From the NCBI GenBank assembly GCA_030159075.1, contig BROG01000075.1, forward strand, positions 1,513,501 to 1,577,500: a stretch of DNA of 64,000 nucleotides, read 5' to 3'. The stretch comes from Atrina japonica. Taxonomy: Eukaryota; Mollusca; Bivalvia; Pterioida; Pinnidae. This document shows, one piece after another, positions 62,207 to 64,000 of this stretch (the first letter of the stretch is position 1; each line of letters begins with the position of its first letter). Below the pieces are notes generated by a model. That model had not been told where the DNA came from and did no database searches. It saw only the letters and a list, made by a program, of their open reading frames with translations. A program made the position numbers and the translations under genes.

Positions 62207-62290
62207 AACACACTGTCGGCATTCCAATGTGAACAAATTGTACCTTTTGTAGCCGACCTCTCCCTCTATTCATATGAACCACAGAAGCGA
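62207..62290 (+). pseudogene. Reverse transcriptase fragment, short copy
   Basis: CAACACACTGTCGGCATTCC then CTTTTGTAGCCGACCTCTCC matches the PMG..APLLADL part of the RT at 53700 and 62410. Only about 80 bp remain. Confidence 0.65.
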
Positions 62291-62384
62291 CTCTTTTTTT
62301 GCCCAACACCACTCTGATTCTACACATAAATACTCTGACGTTAATATAAAAACACGCTGGAATTTCTTATTGACAACATATATA

Positions 62385-62728
62385 TATTTAACGTTCGGAG
62401 AAGTGGTCTATCAACAAACTGTCGACATTCCTATGGGAACCAATAGTGCCCCTTTATTGGCTGGCCTGTTCCTTTTTTCAGAAACTGCTGAATCAAAAGA
62501 AAAAAAATTAGCGGTGTCCTTTAATTTGACATTTAGGTTTTGTCAATTAATAATCACACATGTCAATGCGATCTGTCTCAGTGAAGTAGAAATTAAAGAT
62601 ACAACAGAATCAAGCACACAGGCTTCATACTTAGACACTTTACTTACTATAGACACAGACGGGAAATTAACAACTAAGCTATACGACAAACGAGACGATT
62701 TCGACTTTCCCATCGTAAATTTTCCACA
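62385..62728 (+). pseudogene. Reverse transcriptase fragment, copy 2 (body)
   Basis: The frame FGEVVYQQTVDIPMGTNSAP then LLAGLFLFSET and KKLAVSFNLTFRFCQL. The YxDD motif itself is deleted (TFRF runs straight into CQLIIT). It continues EVEIKDTTESSTQASYLDTL then IDTDGKLTTKLYDKRDDFDF PIVNFPH. The frame is cut at 62729 by a MITE. It is inactive. Confidence 0.88.
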
Positions 62729-62818
62729 TTAACCCTTTAATCCCTACAGATCATAAAAGACCTGTCTAAACAATAGAAAAGAGGGTTCAATTTATAAATA
62801 TAGGGGTGGAAGTGTTAA
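62729..62818. mobile_element. 90-bp TTAA-ended MITE, copy 4, inside the RT element
   Basis: TTAACCCTTTAATCCCT at the left and AGGGGTGGAAGTGTTAA at the right. It interrupts the RT reading frame just after NFPH. Confidence 0.7.
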
Positions 62819-62861
62819 GTAGTAATACCCTACATTCACCTGCATATGTAGTTTACATTAC

Positions 62862-63087
62862 ATAAATGACGCATCCCACTCAAGAATATTTCACTCATAT
62901 GGAGACGTTACCGAATGCCAGTGAAGGGCTTCAAATTTTGGCCTATGCTCGGCACTTATGGTCATTGAACAGTGAGGTTCTTTAACTTGCCGACACTAAC
63001 TGCGACACGGGATCTCGATTTTGACTGTCTCATCCGAAGGACAGGAACCAACCTGCCGACGGCTGGACTGGAACTCACGACCTCTCT
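62862..63087 (-). mobile_element. tRNA-derived SINE family A, copy 3, inside the RT element
   Basis: Collinear with the copy at 6776-7056: ACTCAAGAATATTTCACTCA, GAAGGGCTTCAAATTTTGGC, GACTGTCTCATCCGAAGGAC. The tRNA-like head is shortened to GAGGTCGTGAGTTCCAGTCC (minus strand), so the A box is lost. Confidence 0.85.
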
Positions 63088-63129
63088 GACAAAATATTGA
63101 CACAGGGATATCAAAAACCGCGTTTGATA

Positions 63130-63490
63130 TCAACGTTCCGCAAATTTTACGGTCGGTATAATAGGCTTGTTTGCGATTGCTCTATTTCACAAAGTGAAAT
63201 ACCGAGTTGCCTGTTCGATAGCGGTTGTTGAAACGCCTATACCAATTGTGAGGTGGATTTGTACCTCAGGTATTTCATTTGGATCTGACTTTGAACCTAC
63301 AGCGGGTGTGACCGATTAACAGGGGACGCTTACTCATCCATAGCACCAGATAACACCTGTTGATTTCCAGAGGCCCGTGTTTGTCCCAATTTCTTTTACG
63401 ATATTTGTATCTATATCCTGGACATCCTAGATATTTATACTTTGGGATCTGAGATATTTTACATTCAGGTGAACTATAAAATAATGATAC
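63130..63490 (+). mobile_element. RT element 3' end, copy 2
   Basis: CGCAAATTTTACGGTCGGTA reads TFRKFYGRYNRLVCD then CSISQSEIPSCLF..GC and a stop, followed by the tail GGGTGTGACCGATTAACAGG. With the body at 62385-62728 it forms one element split by a MITE and a SINE. Confidence 0.85.
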
Positions 63491-63534
63491 CGTAAAACAA
63501 GACCATACACTTGACACTTGTTCATGTTACTTTC

Positions 63535-64000
63535 TATAGATAAGTAGATGTAAGTGCAAAATTATACGACAACGGCGGTGAATTCGTCTCTCCTTCCGTC
63601 AACTTTCAACATTTAATTTAGCAATTACATCACTATTACGTCTGCATATGGTGTTTTATATCTCACAGATGATCCGATATCCCTGGGCTTGTTCAACATA
63701 TTATCATTACATATAAAAACAAACTACTTACTGATAAGTTATTATCACAGGTATACGAGGGATCGCGAGTAAAGTTAACATATCACGAATTTACGATTAG
63801 TGAAATAACCTTGTTCCTAATTACTGTTTAACTAGCCCAACTGTTGAGTTACCTGTTCAGTAGTATTTCTTGAACCGTCTGTATCGATTTATTCCTCATT
63901 CATATTTTTAAAAATGAATGGATTCAAAGGTGTGATTAAAACGGTTACCCCTCCATGACACCTGGTCTCATCTCTGGATTTTCAGGTGGTCCGTGCTTGT
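63535..64000 (+). pseudogene. Reverse transcriptase fragment, copy 3, runs off the window
   Basis: KLYDNGGEFVSPSVNF, then SAYGVLYLTDDP and QVYEGSRVKLTYHEFTISE correspond to the region after the palm of copies 1 and 2. The tail ACGGTTACCCCTCCATGACA CCTGGTCTC and GGTGGTCCGTGCTTGT reaches the window end. Several stops and shifts. Confidence 0.75.

Noticed and set aside
61991..62236. Poly Ser-Leu ORF
   Set aside because: Translation of the GA microsatellite.

Overview
This is a eukaryotic nuclear window, roughly two-thirds A+T, with no bacterial-style gene packing. Long introns with GT-AG splice sites, tRNA-derived SINEs, Helitron-like and TIR transposon remnants and many minisatellites point to a mollusc. 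The repeat types match those I know as widespread in bivalve genomes: fragments of a reverse transcriptase whose 3' tail reads like GTGTGACCGGTCGACAGGGG, two tRNA-SINE families, and non-autonomous elements ending in hairpin-CTAA. The assignment to bivalve rests on recognising these repeats, not on a search.

The one convincing host gene lies on the minus strand. It runs from an ATG at 50508 down to at least 803 and leaves the window at its 3' end. I rebuilt 12 coding exons by hand from splice sites and reading phase. All eleven junctions keep one open frame, giving 428 complete codons. The protein has a Pro/Ser-rich N-terminal region of about 205 residues, then a BTB/POZ domain (about 205-372) carrying an insertion of about 70 residues, then the start of a BACK-type helical region (from about 373). 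The segments LYHDELDIDLEEVASVLAAA and CGKMMLKNINYRTVC align with the germ cell-less (GCL/GMCL1) group of BTB proteins. I think BTBD16 is the closest relative.

Layout: 0-9 kb holds the last three visible exons plus minisatellites (3.6-4.8, 5.2, 6.4-7.5 kb) and SINEs. 9.5-12.2 kb is a large 54-bp minisatellite followed by a 50-bp derivative. 12.2-12.5 kb has a decayed plus-strand coding-like segment. 15-20.6 kb has three BTB exons separated by a hAT-type MITE, a TA-flanked TIR element, a Helitron-like element and a dead Tc1 transposon. 20.6-31 kb is one 10.6-kb intron with more repeats. 31-37 kb has four exons clustered around another Helitron-like element. 37-49 kb is a 12-kb intron with a 2-kb foldback structure and a 57-bp minisatellite. 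Exons 2 and 1 are at 49.0 and 50.5 kb, with a TATA-less, ETS/CRE-like promoter candidate upstream.

From about 51 kb to the end there is no convincing host gene. The region holds decayed copies of one reverse-transcriptase element (53.6-55.3, 62.2-63.5, 63.5-64 kb and tail-only pieces at 58.8 and 59.6 kb), interrupted by MITEs and a SINE. I found no new biological system. The most useful results are the reconstructed gene and several well-delimited small transposons and inverted repeats.
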